Shown here piece by piece: positions 7,419 through 7,936 of a stretch of DNA of 7,936 nucleotides. The position numbers were made by a program, and so were the translations under genes. Source of the stretch: DAOUFU01 sp034429275. GTDB lineage: Bacteria > Chloroflexota > Anaerolineae > Aggregatilineales > Aggregatilineaceae. Every line of letters starts with the position of its first letter. Position 1 is the stretch's first letter. The DNA lies in assembly GCA_034429275.1 (NCBI GenBank), contig DAOUFU010000012.1, forward strand, positions 1-7,936. Direction: 5' to 3'. The notes beneath the pieces are model-generated. The model was not told the DNA's origin and searched no databases. It saw nothing but the letters and a program-made list of their open reading frames with translations.

Positions 7419-7435
7419 GAACGCCCGCTGCCGAC

Positions 7436-7936
7436 CTACCGCACCCAGCGCAGGAACAGCACCCGCCCGGACTCATCCCCCGCTGCGATGACGTCGCCTG
7501 ACAGGACGGCCAGGCAAGTAATTGCAGCATCGCCCACGAAGCGCGCCAGCGTCTCCCCCGAGGCCGGATCGTAGACGTAGACCTGGTTCCCGCGCCGGGC
7601 AGCCCGCCCTCCGCAAACGCGCGGTTCGTTCTCCTCTGCAAACAACAGGTTGGCGTCGAAGCCCTGCGTCCGTGCCCAGGCGAAAATGCGTGCTTTGTCG
7701 CCCCAGTACGACTCTTCAAGCACGGCCAGGGATGTGCCGTCGGGAGCCCAGCGCCGCAGCGTGCGATCATCCCCCCACGAAAGCAGCGAGCCATCCGCCA
7801 GCGCCAGCGCGCCCCACACCCGGGCTGTGTGGCCCTCAATGACGGCCAGGAGTGTGCCGTCGGGACCCCAGCGCCGCAGCGTGCCGTCATCCGCCCACGA
7901 CAGCAGCGAGCCATCCGCCAGCGCCAGCGCACCCAG
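7436..7936 (-). CDS. WD40-repeat (beta-propeller) protein, C-terminal part only
   Basis: The frame is open from the right edge to TAG 7438-7436, giving 166 residues; the start lies outside. A GTG at 7819 is an internal valine, not the start, because the frame continues unbroken upstream with the same repeat. The repeat unit is about 40 residues, of the type GH-TARVWGALALADGSLLSW-xDDxTLRRW-xPDGTxLAVxE, which is WD40-like with RW in place of the usual WD. A longer non-repetitive stretch follows (ARIFAWARTQGFDANLLFAE, then a CGGRAARRG loop), then a closing blade VYVYDPASGETLARF and an end rich in strands (GDVIAAGDESGRVLFLRW). Such tails are typical of the last blade of multi-blade propellers, and in bacteria they often follow NACHT/NB-ARC or TIR modules. 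No effector domain is visible here. The GC content is much higher than in the dnd genes. Confidence 0.8.
   Translation of the reverse strand: MGALALADGSLLSWADDGTLRRWGPDGTLLAVIEGHTARVWGALALADGSLLSWGDDRTLRRWAPDGTSLAVLEESYWGDKARIFAWARTQGFDANLLFAEENEPRVCGGRAARRGNQVYVYDPASGETLARFVGDAAITCLAVLSGDVIAAGDESGRVLFLRWVR
7697..7936 (-). repeat. Two tandem 120-bp direct repeats encoding WD40 blades
   Basis: The stretch 7936-7817 and the stretch 7816-7697 line up with a period of exactly 120 bp (40 codons). By eye about 80 of the first 90 bases are identical, including long runs such as the one coding LALADGSLL and the one coding TLRRW. The last 30 bases of the second copy diverge. The array continues past the right edge. 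Confidence 0.85.

Noticed and set aside
7366..7932. A 188-codon minus-strand open frame in another phase over the WD40 region
   Set aside because: Its translation is Arg/Trp/Cys-rich and repeats only because the DNA repeats. The phase giving DGSLLSW and TLRRW units is the coding one.
1..7936. CRISPR arrays, tRNA or rRNA genes, insertion sequences
   Set aside because: No spaced short repeats, cloverleaf-type sequence, or transposase motifs with terminal inverted repeats were seen; the only tandem repeat is the WD40 coding one.

Overview
All the genes I can support lie on the minus strand, so the window reads functionally from right to left. It looks like a bacterial genomic defence region. 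The main part is one end of a DNA phosphorothioation (Dnd) modification-restriction locus. Upstream of it is a helicase gene with a RelE/ParE-like toxin-type domain at its N-terminus, and at the right edge is the 3' end of a WD40-repeat gene. The organism cannot be fixed from this sequence alone. The tandem, nearly identical WD40 units, and Dnd genes that resemble those I remember from Chloroflexota and filamentous cyanobacteria, make a Chloroflexota-like or cyanobacteria-like host my best guess, and it is only a guess.

Layout in the direction of transcription. (1) 7936-7436: C-terminal part of a GC-rich WD40 beta-propeller protein, open at the window edge. (2) About 7418-7043: no intact gene; three overlapping minus-strand frames together read like a frameshifted remnant of a membrane protein. 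(3) 7046-4896: a 716-residue RelE-like/UvrD-like superfamily 1 helicase fusion. (4) 4895-4598: an intergenic region with a possible terminator just after the helicase and a perfect 9-bp inverted repeat overlapping a possible promoter. (5) 4597-2534: a PLD-nuclease/superfamily 2 helicase, the likely Dnd restriction effector. (6) 2526-2323: a 67-residue small protein. (7) 2333-390: DndD, an SMC/Rad50-like ATPase. (8) 390 to beyond position 1: the start of a protein resembling Dnd-associated protein 4.

Genes 5 to 8 are packed as one operon: a 7-nt gap, then an 11-nt overlap, then a one-base TAATG overlap. DndD is known from other systems to work with the DndC sulfurtransferase and cysteine desulfurase DndA/IscS to put sulfur into the DNA backbone. 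None of DndA, DndB, DndC or DndE is in the window; they may lie beyond the left edge. The PLD-helicase would cut DNA lacking the modification. The RelE-helicase has its own transcription signals, so its link to Dnd rests on proximity only.

Base composition changes along the window. The Dnd and helicase genes have moderate GC with AT-rich patches, while the WD40 part is about 70% GC in the 60-base line I counted. The degenerate stretch at 7047-7435 sits between them and may mark an island boundary.
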